DNA of 56,308 bases from JAVKFY01 sp040223615 (GTDB lineage: Bacteria; Pseudomonadota; Alphaproteobacteria; GCA-2731375). This document shows, piece after piece, positions 14,679 to 24,914 of this stretch. Each line of letters begins with the position of its first letter. The first letter of the stretch is position 1. A program made the translations under genes and the position numbers. The notes under the pieces are model-generated. The model was not told the DNA's origin. It saw nothing but the letters and a program-made list of their open reading frames with translations, and made no database searches. Location of the stretch: NCBI GenBank assembly GCA_040223615.1, contig JAVKFY010000039.1, forward strand, positions 1 through 56,308, written 5' to 3'.

Positions 14679-16370
14679 GTGACCCTGGCGCTGCCCGGCT
14701 TCGGGCGGGCCCGCGCGCGCCCACGGATCGACGGCTGGACGCTAGGCGCCGGCCTCGTCGCCGCGCTGGTGGCGCTGCCGATCGTCGCCGTGCTGGTGGT
14801 GGCGATCAGCCCGGAGGGCGACGTCTGGCGGCATCTGCTGACCACCGTCCTGCCGGGCTACGCGCTCAACACGATAATCCTGATGGCGCTGGTCGGCGTC
14901 GGCGTCACCGTGATCGGCGTCGGTACCGCATGGCTGGTGGCGATGTGCCGCTTCCCGGGCCGCGATCTGTTCGAGTGGGCATTGCTGCTGCCGCTGGCGA
15001 TGCCGGCCTACGTGATCGGCATCGTCTATGTCGAGCACCTGGAGTTCGCCGGCCCGGTCCAAGGCCTGCTGCGCGAGCTGACCGGCTGGCGGCTGGCGCA
15101 CGACTACTGGTTCCCGGAAGTCCGCAGCCTCGGCGGCGCCGCTGCCATGCTGACCCTGGTGCTCTATCCTTATGTCTACCTGCTGGCGCGGACCGCCTTC
15201 GTGGAGCAGTGCGTCTGCCTGCTGGAGGCCAGCCGCACGCTCGGCCGCTCGCCGTGGCGCAGCTTCTGGGGCGTCGCCCTGCCGATGGCACGGCCAGCGA
15301 TCGCTGTCGGGGTCGCGCTGGCGCTGATGGAAACCATCAGCGACTTCGGCACGGTGAAGATCTTCGCCGTGCACACCTTCACCACCGGCATCTACGACGT
15401 CTGGCTCGGCATGTACGACGCGCCAGCCGCGGCGCAGCTCGCCGCCGCGTTGTTGATGTTCGTGCTGCTGCTGATCGGGCTGGAGCGTTACTCGCGCCGC
15501 GGCATGGACTACGGCCACGCCACCCGCCGCCACCGTCCGCTGCCGAAGCAGCCGCTGACCGGCTGGCGTCGCAACGCTGCTGTCGCCGGCTGCGCGTTGC
15601 CGGTGCTGCTCGGTTTCGCGATCCCGGCCGCGACGCTGGCCTGGTGGGCCTGGCGCACCGCGCCGTTCATGCGCCTGGACGACTTCGCCAAGGACATCTC
15701 GACCACGCTGGCCATGGCCGGGCTCGCCGCCCTGCTGGTCTCCGGCGTGGCGGTCTATCTCGGCTACGCCATGCGGCTGTCGGACGCCAGGGGCCTGCGT
15801 GTGCTGGTCCGCTTCGCCAGCCTGGGCTACGCGATTCCGGGCTCGGTGATCGCGGTCGGCACGCTGATCCCGTTCGCCATCTTTGACAACGCGCTGGACG
15901 GGTTCATGCGCGCCAACTTCGGCTTCGGCACCGGCCTGCTGCTCTCCGGCACCGTGGTCGCCGTGACCTTCGCCTACCTGGTGCGCTTCCTGGCGCTGAG
16001 CTACGGCGCGGTGGACAGTAGCCTCGGGCGCGTGACCCGCAACATGGACGGCGCCGCGCGCACGCTGGGCCTTGGCCCGGCCGCGACCTTGATGCGCGTG
16101 CACGTGCCGATGATCCGCGGCGGCGTGCTGGCCGCCGCCCTGCTGGTCTTCGTCGACGTGATGAAGGAACTGCCGGCGACCCTGATCCTGCGGCCGTTCA
16201 ACTTCTCCACCCTGGCGACGCGGATCTACGAATACGCCAAGGACGAGCAGTTCGAGGAAACCGGCCTGTGGGCGCTCGCCATCGTGCTGGCCGGCGTCAT
16301 CCCGCTGATCATCATGTCCCGGGCCATCGCCAAGGCGCGACCCGGTGAGAGCAACAAGCTGGGGCTCTAG
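14679..16370 (+). CDS. ferric-iron ABC transporter permease (FbpB family)
   Basis: A 563-residue inner-membrane protein with about twelve hydrophobic segments in two homologous halves, each with a BPD-type permease domain. The EAA loops are recognisable at 'EASRTLGRSPWRSFWGVALP' and 'GAARTLGLGPAATLMRVHVP', which contact the ATPase. 'METISDFGTVKIF' and 'DVMKELPATLILRPFNFSTL' are characteristic of the FbpB/SfuB ferric permeases. The start is GTG 14679; upstream GTGs are out of frame or closed by stops. The binding-protein gene is at 7633; no ATP-binding subunit gene is in the window, so it must be encoded elsewhere. Confidence 0.92.
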   Translation: MTLALPGFGRARARPRIDGWTLGAGLVAALVALPIVAVLVVAISPEGDVWRHLLTTVLPGYALNTIILMALVGVGVTVIGVGTAWLVAMCRFPGRDLFEWALLLPLAMPAYVIGIVYVEHLEFAGPVQGLLRELTGWRLAHDYWFPEVRSLGGAAAMLTLVLYPYVYLLARTAFVEQCVCLLEASRTLGRSPWRSFWGVALPMARPAIAVGVALALMETISDFGTVKIFAVHTFTTGIYDVWLGMYDAPAAAQLAAALLMFVLLLIGLERYSRRGMDYGHATRRHRPLPKQPLTGWRRNAAVAGCALPVLLGFAIPAATLAWWAWRTAPFMRLDDFAKDISTTLAMAGLAALLVSGVAVYLGYAMRLSDARGLRVLVRFASLGYAIPGSVIAVGTLIPFAIFDNALDGFMRANFGFGTGLLLSGTVVAVTFAYLVRFLALSYGAVDSSLGRVTRNMDGAARTLGLGPAATLMRVHVPMIRGGVLAAALLVFVDVMKELPATLILRPFNFSTLATRIYEYAKDEQFEETGLWALAIVLAGVIPLIIMSRAIAKARPGESNKLGL

Positions 16371-16374
16371 GCCG

Positions 16375-16782
16375 TCAGTCCGGCACCCGGTAGAACACCT
16401 CGTCCGGCTCGACCTGGTAGGCCTCGGCCAGCTTGTTGGTCTGGTTGAAGATCGCCACCACCGACATCACCTCGCCCAGCGCCTGCTCGCTCATGCCGAG
16501 TTTGCGGGCCGCCGCCGTGTGCGAGCGGATGCAGTACTCGCAGCCGTTGGTGGCGCTGATCGCGACCGCGATCATCTCCTTGGTCAGCGGATCGAGCGCG
16601 CCCGGCGCCATGGTCTCCTTCAAGGTCTCCCAGGTGCGGCGCAGCAGCGGCGGATGGTGCGCGATGGTGCGCCAGAAGTTGGGCACGAAGTCGATGCCCT
16701 TGGTCGCCATGATGTCGTCGTAGACCGCGCGGACCTCGTCCGAGGCGTCGGCAGGGTCGACCATCTTCACAGTCGTGGGCAT
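16375..16782 (-). CDS. carboxymuconolactone decarboxylase / AhpD-like protein
   Basis: A 135-residue all-helical protein with the AhpD-type thiol motif CxxCxxxH as 'NGCEYCIRSHTAAARKLG', followed by 'AIFNQTNKLAEAY'. The motif indicates a thiol peroxidase or alkylhydroperoxidase-like activity rather than true decarboxylation. The start is the ATG at 16782, which overlaps the stop of the VOC gene by one base (TGATG), so translation is coupled. It converges on the iron permease, with 4 bases between their stops. Confidence 0.85.
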   Translation of the reverse strand: MPTTVKMVDPADASDEVRAVYDDIMATKGIDFVPNFWRTIAHHPPLLRRTWETLKETMAPGALDPLTKEMIAVAISATNGCEYCIRSHTAAARKLGMSEQALGEVMSVVAIFNQTNKLAEAYQVEPDEVFYRVPD

Positions 16783-17228
16783 CAATTCGCCTCGCCGCCG
16801 TCGTCATCGAGAGCAGGCATGATCAGCGGATGGGGTTTTTTCGCCGTGGTGCCGCCGCTGCCGTAGGGCCGGGTGATGATCTCCAGCAAGTGGCCGCTGG
16901 GATCGTCGAAGTAGAGACCGCGGCCGTCGTCCCAGCCGTTGATCTGCTTCGCCTGCTTGCGCATCGGGTCGGCCCACCAGGTCATGCCCCGGGCCTTGAT
17001 GCGCTCGAAGATCTCATCGAACTCGGGCTCGCTGACCAGGAAGGCGAAGTGACGCTGGGCCACCTCGCCATCGGCCTGCACAAAGTCGAGCGACACGCCG
17101 CCGATCTGAACGACGGCGAAGTGCCTGAGCTGGCGCGGCGGCGCCAACCCGAGAATGTCGGTCAGGAAAGTCGCCGCCGCGTCGCGGTCGCGCGCGGCGA
17201 CGATAGTGTGATTGAGTTCAACCGCCAT
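16782..17228 (-). CDS. VOC-family (glyoxalase/dioxygenase superfamily) protein
   Basis: This 148-residue protein has paired beta-alpha-beta-beta-beta modules: 'ELNHTIVAARDRDAAATFLT', 'ILGLAPPRQL', 'ARGMTWWADP' and 'GLYFDDPSGHLLEIITRPYG'. The first metal ligand is His7 and the last Glu in LLEII, consistent with a divalent-metal site. Substrate unknown; glyoxalase, dioxygenase and epimerase activities occur in the superfamily. A Lys/Pro-rich tail of about 25 residues follows the domain. It is translationally coupled to the AhpD-like gene and lies 41 bases downstream of phaB. Confidence 0.82.
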   Translation of the reverse strand: MAVELNHTIVAARDRDAAATFLTDILGLAPPRQLRHFAVVQIGGVSLDFVQADGEVAQRHFAFLVSEPEFDEIFERIKARGMTWWADPMRKQAKQINGWDDGRGLYFDDPSGHLLEIITRPYGSGGTTAKKPHPLIMPALDDDGGEAN

Positions 17229-17269
17229 GACGTCCTCGCTGCTTGCGCTGCCGCCCCGGCTGGACGGCC

Positions 17270-17992
17270 TCAGTACATATGCTGGCCGCCGTTGATCGAC
17301 ATTGTCGAGCCGGTGACGAACGTAGCCTCGTCGGAGACCAGGAACAGCACGCCGCGGGCGATCTCGTCCGAGTGGCCGAGCCGGCCGACCGGGATGCGCG
17401 CGACGATCTTCTCAAGCACGTTGTCCGGCACCGCGGCAACCATGTCGGTGTCGATATAGCCCGGCGCGATCGCGTTGGCGGTGATGTTGTAGCGCGCGCC
17501 TTCCTGAGCCAGGGCCTTGGTGAAGCCATGGATGCCGGACTTGGCGGCGGCGTAGTTGACCTGGCCGTACTGGCCGGCCTGACCGTTGATCGAGCCGATA
17601 TTCACGATCCGGCCGAAGCCACGCTCGCGCATGCCGGCGAAGGTCGCCTTCACCATGTTGAAGCACGAGCCCAGGTTGGTGTCGATCACCGCGCGCCAGT
17701 CCTCGTAGGACATACGCATGATGGTGCCGTCGCGGGTGATGCCCGCGTTGTTCACCACGATGTCGATCGGTCCGAGCTTCTCGGCGATCTCGGCGCAGCC
17801 CTTCAGACACGCCTCGTGATCCGACACGTCGAACTTGAACGCCGCAATGCCGGTCTCGTCGGTGAACTTCTTCGCCGCCTCGTCGTTGCCGGCGTAGTTC
17901 GCCGCCACCGCGTAGCCGGCATCCTTCAACATCTCGCAGATACCACGCCCGATGCCGCGTGTACCGCCGGTCACCACTGCTACTCTAGCCAT
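17270..17992 (-). CDS. phaB: acetoacetyl-CoA reductase
   Basis: A 240-residue SDR with TGGTRGIG, NNAGITRDGTI, catalytic Ser in 'NIGSINGQAGQYGQVNYAAA' and YAAAK. The combination 'GSINGQAGQYGQ' and 'APGYIDTDMVAAVP' is diagnostic of PhaB. It reduces acetoacetyl-CoA to (R)-3-hydroxybutyryl-CoA with NADPH, the monomer for polyhydroxybutyrate. The second of two adjacent ATGs (17992) fits better behind GGGAGGG. It lies downstream of phaA and the phaC-like gene on the same strand. Confidence 0.93.
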   Translation of the reverse strand: MARVAVVTGGTRGIGRGICEMLKDAGYAVAANYAGNDEAAKKFTDETGIAAFKFDVSDHEACLKGCAEIAEKLGPIDIVVNNAGITRDGTIMRMSYEDWRAVIDTNLGSCFNMVKATFAGMRERGFGRIVNIGSINGQAGQYGQVNYAAAKSGIHGFTKALAQEGARYNITANAIAPGYIDTDMVAAVPDNVLEKIVARIPVGRLGHSDEIARGVLFLVSDEATFVTGSTMSINGGQHMY

Positions 17993-18132
17993 CATTCCCT
18001 CCCGTCAGGCCAGCCTCTCCCTGCCCCCGCCAATGGCGAGGTAGGGATTCAATCCTAGTGAGTTTCCTGCGGGCCTGTCGCCCGCCGGCGTCGCCCTACG
18101 CCGCCAATTTCCCTGGTCGGCCGCGACGCGTC

Positions 18133-19308
<1,176 letters not shown>

Positions 19309-19399
19309 GGCCGCATCTCCTCTCCAATATGTGGAACAAGCGTCGTTGGCTTGTATGTGGGCATCATGCCGCAGCTGCGAAAGCCGGACAAGTGAAAAT

Positions 19400-19414
19400 T
19401 TGTGCAATGCAGCA
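19400..19414. promoter_or_regulatory. candidate PhaR-type TGC-rich operator before phaA
   Basis: TTGTGCAATGCAGCA lies in the only gap between the phaC-like gene and phaA. A related sequence, TTGCGCGGCGCAGCA, occurs at 20737-20751 upstream of phaR (11 of 15 positions shared). PhaR proteins bind TGC/GCA-rich imperfect palindromes near pha genes. This is inferred from context and the two-site similarity. Confidence 0.35.
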
Positions 19415-19416
19415 TT

Positions 19417-20668
19417 TTATCTCGCAAGTGCAATATCGAGCCAGTCCGCCAGCGGCTCCCACAGCCCCTGTTCGGCCCGTCGCGAAACCACCATGCCGAT
19501 GTGGCCGGACGGCGGGCGCAGCGTCTCGGCGCGCGGTAACCTGTCGGCCAGGGCCCGGGCCGAGGCCGGCGGCACGATGCGGTCGGCGCGCGGCACCGCG
19601 ACCAGTGCCGGCAGGTCGATGGCCTCGGGCCGTACCGGCTCGCCGTCGAGCCGCCACTGGCCCTGGCCCGGCCGGTTCTCGGCGTACCAGCCGAACAGAC
19701 ACTCCCAGGCGACGGCCTGCGGCAACGCGGCGCCGTCGTTCAGCCAGTCCTCGACGGCGACGAACTCGCGCTCGCCGTCGCCGCCCTCGGGCAACGCGGC
19801 CAGACGGCGGAACTTGCGCCAGCCGAGCAACGGGTCGAGCGAGGCGAACAGCGCCTGCAGCAGGTCCACCGGCAGGCAGCCGCAGGCCGACAGCACCGGC
19901 GCCGCGACCTTGGCCAGGCTGGCGTAGTCCGCCGCCTTGCCGTCGGCGTGGAAATCCCAGGGCGTCGCCAGCAGGGCCAGCGCCGCGAGATCGGCCTGTC
20001 GGTGCTGCGCCAACGCCACCGACAGCGTGCCGCCCATGCAGTAGCCGACCAGCGCCGGCCGGCCCGCGCGTTCACGCACCGCGTCCAGCGCCCGGCCCAG
20101 CCGGCCGACGTGGCCGGAAAGGTCCAGGCCGCGTTCCGCCTCGCCGGGCTCGCCCCAGTCGACCACGAACGGCCGGAAGCCGCGCCCGGTCAGCCAGCGC
20201 AGCAGGCTGCGCCCCGCCATCAGGTCGAGAACGTAGTAGCGGTTGATCAGCGACGGCACCACCAGCAGCGCCGGTCCGGCGGCGTTGTCCTGGCCGCCGT
20301 AGTCGAGCAACCGGGTCGCGCCCTCGGCCCAGGCGACCGGCATTTCCGGCAGGTCGCGACGGTAGGCGTGGTTCTGGTAGCGCTGCAATCCGGCGACGAA
20401 GGCGGACATGCGCGACTGCGCGGCCTCGGCGACGGCGACGATGAACCCGGCCGGGTCGTCAGGCGCCGGCCGGGTCGTTCCGTCGAGACTGAGACCGTTC
20501 GCCGCCAGCGGCGCCGCCGCCAGCGCGCCCGCGTGCATCGTCATCGCCAGGCCCAGGTGCAAGGCCAGCGGCCGCGGCCCCGAGCGCGGCGCCCAGGCTG
20601 GCGGCGAAATGGCGTTCCCAGTCGTCGAGATAGGCGTCCGCCTGTTGCTGCAGCGTGTGGTCCGACAT
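19417..20668 (-). pseudogene. phaC: PhaC-like alpha/beta hydrolase, one-base frameshift near the N-terminus
   Basis: The main frame (codons from about 20575 to 19417) encodes a PHA-synthase-type hydrolase. It has 'LLVVPSLINRYYVLDLMAG', the lipase-like box GYCMGGTLSV with nucleophile Cys, an Asp in 'VAVPRADRIVPP', and a His in 'PPSGHIGMVVS'. The natural N-terminus, MSDHTLQQQADAYLDDWERH, lies in another frame from ATG 20668 with perfect codon bias. The two frames join at the CCCC run at 20578-20581: removing one base gives a seamless 'GAALGPRPLALHL', the family's usual opening. So this is either an indel error in the sequence or a real frameshift. An internal ATG at 20544 could still make a shortened enzyme. 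About 400 residues is short for class I PhaC but fits the short PhaC-like hydrolases. Confidence 0.65.
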
Positions 20669-20807
20669 TCCCGCGCACTATACCAAATCCGCCGCGCCGG
20701 CTCGTGCCAGACGCTCGCGGCAGCGCAACAAGCGGCTTGCGCGGCGCAGCATGGCCATCGCATAGTCGCCGCGGAAAACGACCATCAAGCAAGGCGAGGG
20801 CCGCACA

Positions 20808-21431
20808 ATGGCCACGGCCGGCCGACAGAAAGACCAGCAGGGCACCGGGTCCGACAAGGGCGGCGGCAATCCCGTGGTGATCAAGAAGTACGCCAATCGC
20901 CGGCTCTACAACACCGCGACCAGCAGCTATGTGACCCTGGATCATCTTTGCCAGATGGTGAAGGACGGCGTCGATTTCGTGGTCTACGACGCCAAGTCGG
21001 GCGACGACATTACCCGTTCGGTGCTGACCCAGATCATCTTCGAGGAGGAGAGCAAGGGTCAGAACATGCTGCCGATCAGCTTCCTGCGCCAGCTCATCGG
21101 CTTCTACGGCGACAGCCTGCAGTCGCTGGTACCGGGCTACCTGGAAGTGTCGATGGAGTCCTTCGCCAAGAACCAGGAACAGATGCGCCAGAAGCTGACC
21201 GAGACCTTCGGCGGCATCTTCCCGTTCCCGCAGATGGAAGAGATGGGACGCCAGAACATGGCGATGTTCGAGCAGGCGATGAGCCTGTTCAACCCGTTCG
21301 CCACCGTCGCCGGCGGCACCGCGCCGACGGCACCGTCCACCGAGGACGACAATGGCGAGTTGCAGCGCCTGCAGGACCAGCTGCGCCAGATGCAGGATCA
21401 GATCAACAAGCTGGCCAAGAAGGACGGCTGA
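20808..21431 (+). CDS. phaR: polyhydroxyalkanoate synthesis regulator PhaR
   Basis: A 207-residue protein with the PhaR DNA/PHA-binding domain near its N-terminus ('VIKKYANRRLYNTATSSYVT' and 'DFVVYDAKSGDDITRSVLTQ'), then the PHB-accumulation-regulatory domain 'LPISFLRQLIGFYGDSLQSL'. A coiled-coil-like Gln-rich tail follows (ELQRLQDQLRQMQDQ). PhaR represses phasin and pha genes and is released by binding nascent PHB granules. It is divergent from the phaC-like gene across 139 bases, the standard regulator-target arrangement. AAGGCGAG precedes the ATG. Confidence 0.93.
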   Translation: MATAGRQKDQQGTGSDKGGGNPVVIKKYANRRLYNTATSSYVTLDHLCQMVKDGVDFVVYDAKSGDDITRSVLTQIIFEEESKGQNMLPISFLRQLIGFYGDSLQSLVPGYLEVSMESFAKNQEQMRQKLTETFGGIFPFPQMEEMGRQNMAMFEQAMSLFNPFATVAGGTAPTAPSTEDDNGELQRLQDQLRQMQDQINKLAKKDG

Positions 21432-21452
21432 CGCCGCCCTCTCCGCGAAAAC

Positions 21453-23180
21453 CTAGCCCGCTGCGCGCACCAGCGGGTTCTGCCACGGGCCGTCGAGCGA
21501 GGGACGGCCGAACAGGTAGCCCTGCTGGTAGTCGACGTTGAAGCTGGCCACCGCCTCGCTCTCTGCCTGGGTCTCCACGCATTCCGCCACCGTCGCCAGG
21601 CCGAAACCTTGCGCCAGGTCGACCAGCGTGCGCATGAACAGCTGGTTCTCGCGGTTCGCGGCCAGGTCCTGCACGAATTGCCCGTCGATCTTCACCAGGT
21701 CGACGGCCAGCGACTTCAGGTACTTGAACGAAGTGTAGCCGGCGCCGAAGTCGTCCAGCGCCACCGCGCAGCCAAGGTCGCGCAGCCGGCCGATGAAGCG
21801 GCCGGACTCGGCGATGTCCTGCATCGCCACGGTCTCGGTGATCTCGAAGGTCAGGCGCGGCGCCAGCGTCTCCTGCTCGCGCACCATGCCGACGATATTC
21901 TCCAGCGTCGCGGCGTCCGACGCGGTCATGCCGGAGACGTTCACGGTCAGCAGGATGTCGGGCACCTGCTCCAGCGTCTGCAACGCCATCTCCAGCACGC
22001 GGCGGTCGACCATGCGGATCAGGCCGAGTTCCTCGACCACCGGCATGAAGCGCGCCGCCGGCACCACCTCGCCGTCATTGTCGAGCATGCGCAGCAGGCA
22101 CTCGTAAAACCGCGGCGCGCCGGTGCGGCTGTCGACGATCGGCTGGTAGGCCAGCTTCAGCCGGCGCTCGTTCAGCGCCGCCAGCACCTTGTCGCCATTG
22201 GCCAGGGTCCGCCGCCGCTTGGCCAGCTTGTCGGCGCAATGTTCGAAATTCACATAGCGGTCGCGGCCGCCGCGCTTGGCCTGTTCCAGCGCCTCTTCCG
22301 CGTAGCCGAACGCGGCCTCGCCGCTCTGCGCCACTTCGGGCAGCTCGACGCCGCCGACCGACACGGTCACCGCGATCGGCCCGTCCCGGGTCTGCACCAC
22401 CTCGTCGCGCACCGTGCCCAGAATTCGTTCCGCGATGTCTTCCAGCGCCTGAGCCTCGCCCAGGTCGGCGATCAGCCCGAACTGGTTGCCGTCGACCCGG
22501 CCGATGGCATCGCCGGACCGCGCCTGGCGCTGCACCCGGCGCGCCACCTCGACGATCACCGAGTCGGCCACGGGATGGCCATAGCCCTCGTTGATCGCGC
22601 CGAGATTGTCGATGTTGATCAACAGGAAGCCGGCCCGGCCGGGCTCGCTCTGAACTCGCGCCACGGTGCTGTCCAGATCGGCGCGGATCTGTCCGCGATT
22701 GGCCAGTCCGGTGAGTTCGTCGTGATGCGCCAGCCGGACCAGGCTGTCCTCGCGCTGTCGCTGGTCCTGCACCACGCGCACCATGCCGACAACCCGGCGC
22801 GGCCGGCCCTCGGCATCGAAGTCGCCGATGCCGGTCTCCTCGACCCACACGCAGCGGCCATCGTCGCGGCGCAGCTTGTAGCTGCAACTGAACGTCTGCC
22901 CATCGCGGCAATAGCGGTCGAAGGCCAGGCTACGCGCCGGCGCGTCGTCCGGCGTCAACCGGCCGAGATAGACATCGGCGGCGACCGCCTGCTCGGCACC
23001 GAGCTCTGCAATGCCCAGGGCTTCCGCGGCACCGTTCGACCAGCGCATGGTCTCGGCCTCGACCTGCCAGTCGAAAACATACCCGCTGGCCGCCTGGATC
23101 AGACGCCGCAGATGATGTGCATCCATGTCTTCCGGCCCGTCGGCAATGGACATCTTGATTCCCGTACCGCGTCCCATCAT
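21453..23180 (-). CDS. PAS-GGDEF-EAL cyclic-di-GMP protein, probable phosphodiesterase
   Basis: About 575 residues, in three parts. A PAS sensor comes first (around 30-145, 'VFDWQVEAETMRWSNGAAEA'). Next is a GGDEF domain starting 'HDELTGLANRGQIRADL', whose signature is degenerate (VDGNQF in place of GGDEF), so it is not expected to make c-di-GMP. Last is an EAL domain. The EAL motif reads ECL, keeping the metal-binding Glu, and the other catalytic positions are present: 'VNVSG' (Asn), 'EITET' (Glu), 'DDFGAGY' (both Asp), 'VKIDGQF' (Lys), 'VAECVET' (Glu) and 'YQQGY' (Gln). It should hydrolyse c-di-GMP under PAS control. The start is ambiguous among GTG 23183, ATG 23180 and ATG 23177, with ATG 23153 also possible. 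Confidence 0.88.
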   Translation of the reverse strand: MMGRGTGIKMSIADGPEDMDAHHLRRLIQAASGYVFDWQVEAETMRWSNGAAEALGIAELGAEQAVAADVYLGRLTPDDAPARSLAFDRYCRDGQTFSCSYKLRRDDGRCVWVEETGIGDFDAEGRPRRVVGMVRVVQDQRQREDSLVRLAHHDELTGLANRGQIRADLDSTVARVQSEPGRAGFLLINIDNLGAINEGYGHPVADSVIVEVARRVQRQARSGDAIGRVDGNQFGLIADLGEAQALEDIAERILGTVRDEVVQTRDGPIAVTVSVGGVELPEVAQSGEAAFGYAEEALEQAKRGGRDRYVNFEHCADKLAKRRRTLANGDKVLAALNERRLKLAYQPIVDSRTGAPRFYECLLRMLDNDGEVVPAARFMPVVEELGLIRMVDRRVLEMALQTLEQVPDILLTVNVSGMTASDAATLENIVGMVREQETLAPRLTFEITETVAMQDIAESGRFIGRLRDLGCAVALDDFGAGYTSFKYLKSLAVDLVKIDGQFVQDLAANRENQLFMRTLVDLAQGFGLATVAECVETQAESEAVASFNVDYQQGYLFGRPSLDGPWQNPLVRAAG

Positions 23181-23323
23181 CACACCTGTGGTTTCGGCTT
23201 TGTCGGCAAGCTACGGCACAAGGGTAAAGAAACGTGCAACTGCCATGGTTAACGACGCGCCGTGTGGACACCCCAAAAGCGGTGCGCTAGTACACGGCTC
23301 CCACGCTCGCAAGGTCCCTGCCG

Positions 23324-24910
23324 ATGCTTCTGGACGCCCGATCGCTCGAATCAGGTACTTCCCTCGACTACGACCTCTGCATCATCGGTGCCGGCGCCGC
23401 GGGCATCACGATCGCCCTTGAACTGGCCGCGCCCGACCTTCGCATTTGCGTGCTGGAAAGCGGCGGGCTGGACTACGATCCCGACACCCAGGCCTTGGCG
23501 GCCGGCAGCGCCAGCAACGAGTTTTACCCTGACCTGGAAACCAACCGGCTACGCTATCTCGGCGGCACCACCAACCACTGGGGCGGCGGCACCCAGCGCT
23601 TCGGCGTCATGGACTTCGAGCGCCGATCCTGGGTGCCTAACAGCGGCTGGCCGATCACGCGCTACGATCTCGAAGACTATTACGACCGCGCTCATCCCTA
23701 CCTGGAACTGCCAGCGCCGGAATACGACCTGAAGGCCATCCTCGCCCGCGGCAGGCTCAAGCCGCTGCCCTTCGTCGGCGAATGGTTCGACTACGCCATC
23801 GGCTACAGCAGCACGCCGACGCGGTTCGGCGAGGTCTACCGATCCGCGCTCACGGAGTCGACGTCCATCGACGCCTACCTGAACGCCAACGTCGTCGACA
23901 TCGTCGCCGCCGACGACGGCCTCAGCATCGCCAGGCTGGACTGCGCCGTGCTCGACGGGCCCCGCTTCCAGGTACGCGCGCGGCGCTATGTGCTGGCCAC
24001 TGGCGGCATCGAGAATGCGCGCCTTATGCTGGTTTCGCGCGGCGTGCACGCGAACGGGCTGGGCAACGCCCACGACGTCGTCGGCCGTTATTTCATGGAC
24101 CACCCGGTGGTCAGCGGCGGGATTCTCTATCCGTCGATTCCGGCCGACGACCTGCGGCGCTACCTCGTCCCGACAGTGGCGGCGCCGGAATCCACCACGA
24201 CGCTGGAACTGTCGGAAAAGGCGATGCGCGAGCGCCAGATCGGCGGCCTGCGCATTCCGTTGGCGTCGGTCACCCGCTACTTCGCGTCCGAAGGCATCGA
24301 GGCCTATCACGCCCTGCTCGACTCCATCTCCACCGAGTATGACGAGGGGCGCCTGTGGGACGACATCGGCAAGGTGGCGCGCGATATCGACATGATCGCC
24401 GAGGCGATATCGCGCCAGATGTTCTCCAAGCGGCTGTTCGATCATGCCAACGACCGCGACTTCTACCTCGCCGATTGCATGTTGGAGCAGACCCCCGACC
24501 CGGAGAATCGCGTTATGCTGAACGATGACCGCGATGCGCTAGACCTGCAGCGCGTGAACCTGCAATGGCGCGTCAGCGATTTCGACCGGCGCACGATGCA
24601 GGAGGCGATCGTGTTGTTCGGAGAGTCGGTGGCGGCAACCGGTATCGGCCGCGTACGCGTGCTGCTCGAACAGGAACGCACCTGGGGCAGCCAGCTCAGT
24701 TTCGGCCACCACCATAGCGGCGCAACCCGCATGGGCGACGATCCGAAGACCAGCGTCGTCGACCACCAGCACAAGGTACACGGACTGAGCAACCTGCATG
24801 TCGCCGGCAGCTCGGTCTTCCCGACCTGCAGCCATGTGCCGGTGACCCTGACCGTGGTGGCGACCTCGATCCGCCTGGCCGACCACCTGAAGACGGCGTT
24901 GAGGAGCTAG
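23324..24910 (+). CDS. GMC-family FAD-dependent oxidoreductase
   Basis: A 528-residue flavoprotein with the FAD dinucleotide fold 'DLCIIGAGAAGITIALELAA', the GMC loop 'RYLGGTTNHWGGGTQRFGVM', 'VLATGGIENARLML' and the C-terminal active-site pair in 'SFGHHHSGATRMGDD' plus 'CSHVPVTLTVVATSIRLADH'. It resembles gluconate/fructose dehydrogenase large subunits and related sugar or alcohol oxidoreductases. The region 240-400 is variable and sets substrate, which is unknown. The next gene, 4 bases after the stop, encodes a small secreted protein. There is no signal peptide on the large protein itself, so the small one may carry it out of the cell. Confidence 0.88.
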   Translation: MLLDARSLESGTSLDYDLCIIGAGAAGITIALELAAPDLRICVLESGGLDYDPDTQALAAGSASNEFYPDLETNRLRYLGGTTNHWGGGTQRFGVMDFERRSWVPNSGWPITRYDLEDYYDRAHPYLELPAPEYDLKAILARGRLKPLPFVGEWFDYAIGYSSTPTRFGEVYRSALTESTSIDAYLNANVVDIVAADDGLSIARLDCAVLDGPRFQVRARRYVLATGGIENARLMLVSRGVHANGLGNAHDVVGRYFMDHPVVSGGILYPSIPADDLRRYLVPTVAAPESTTTLELSEKAMRERQIGGLRIPLASVTRYFASEGIEAYHALLDSISTEYDEGRLWDDIGKVARDIDMIAEAISRQMFSKRLFDHANDRDFYLADCMLEQTPDPENRVMLNDDRDALDLQRVNLQWRVSDFDRRTMQEAIVLFGESVAATGIGRVRVLLEQERTWGSQLSFGHHHSGATRMGDDPKTSVVDHQHKVHGLSNLHVAGSSVFPTCSHVPVTLTVVATSIRLADHLKTALRS

Positions 24911-24914
24911 CAGC

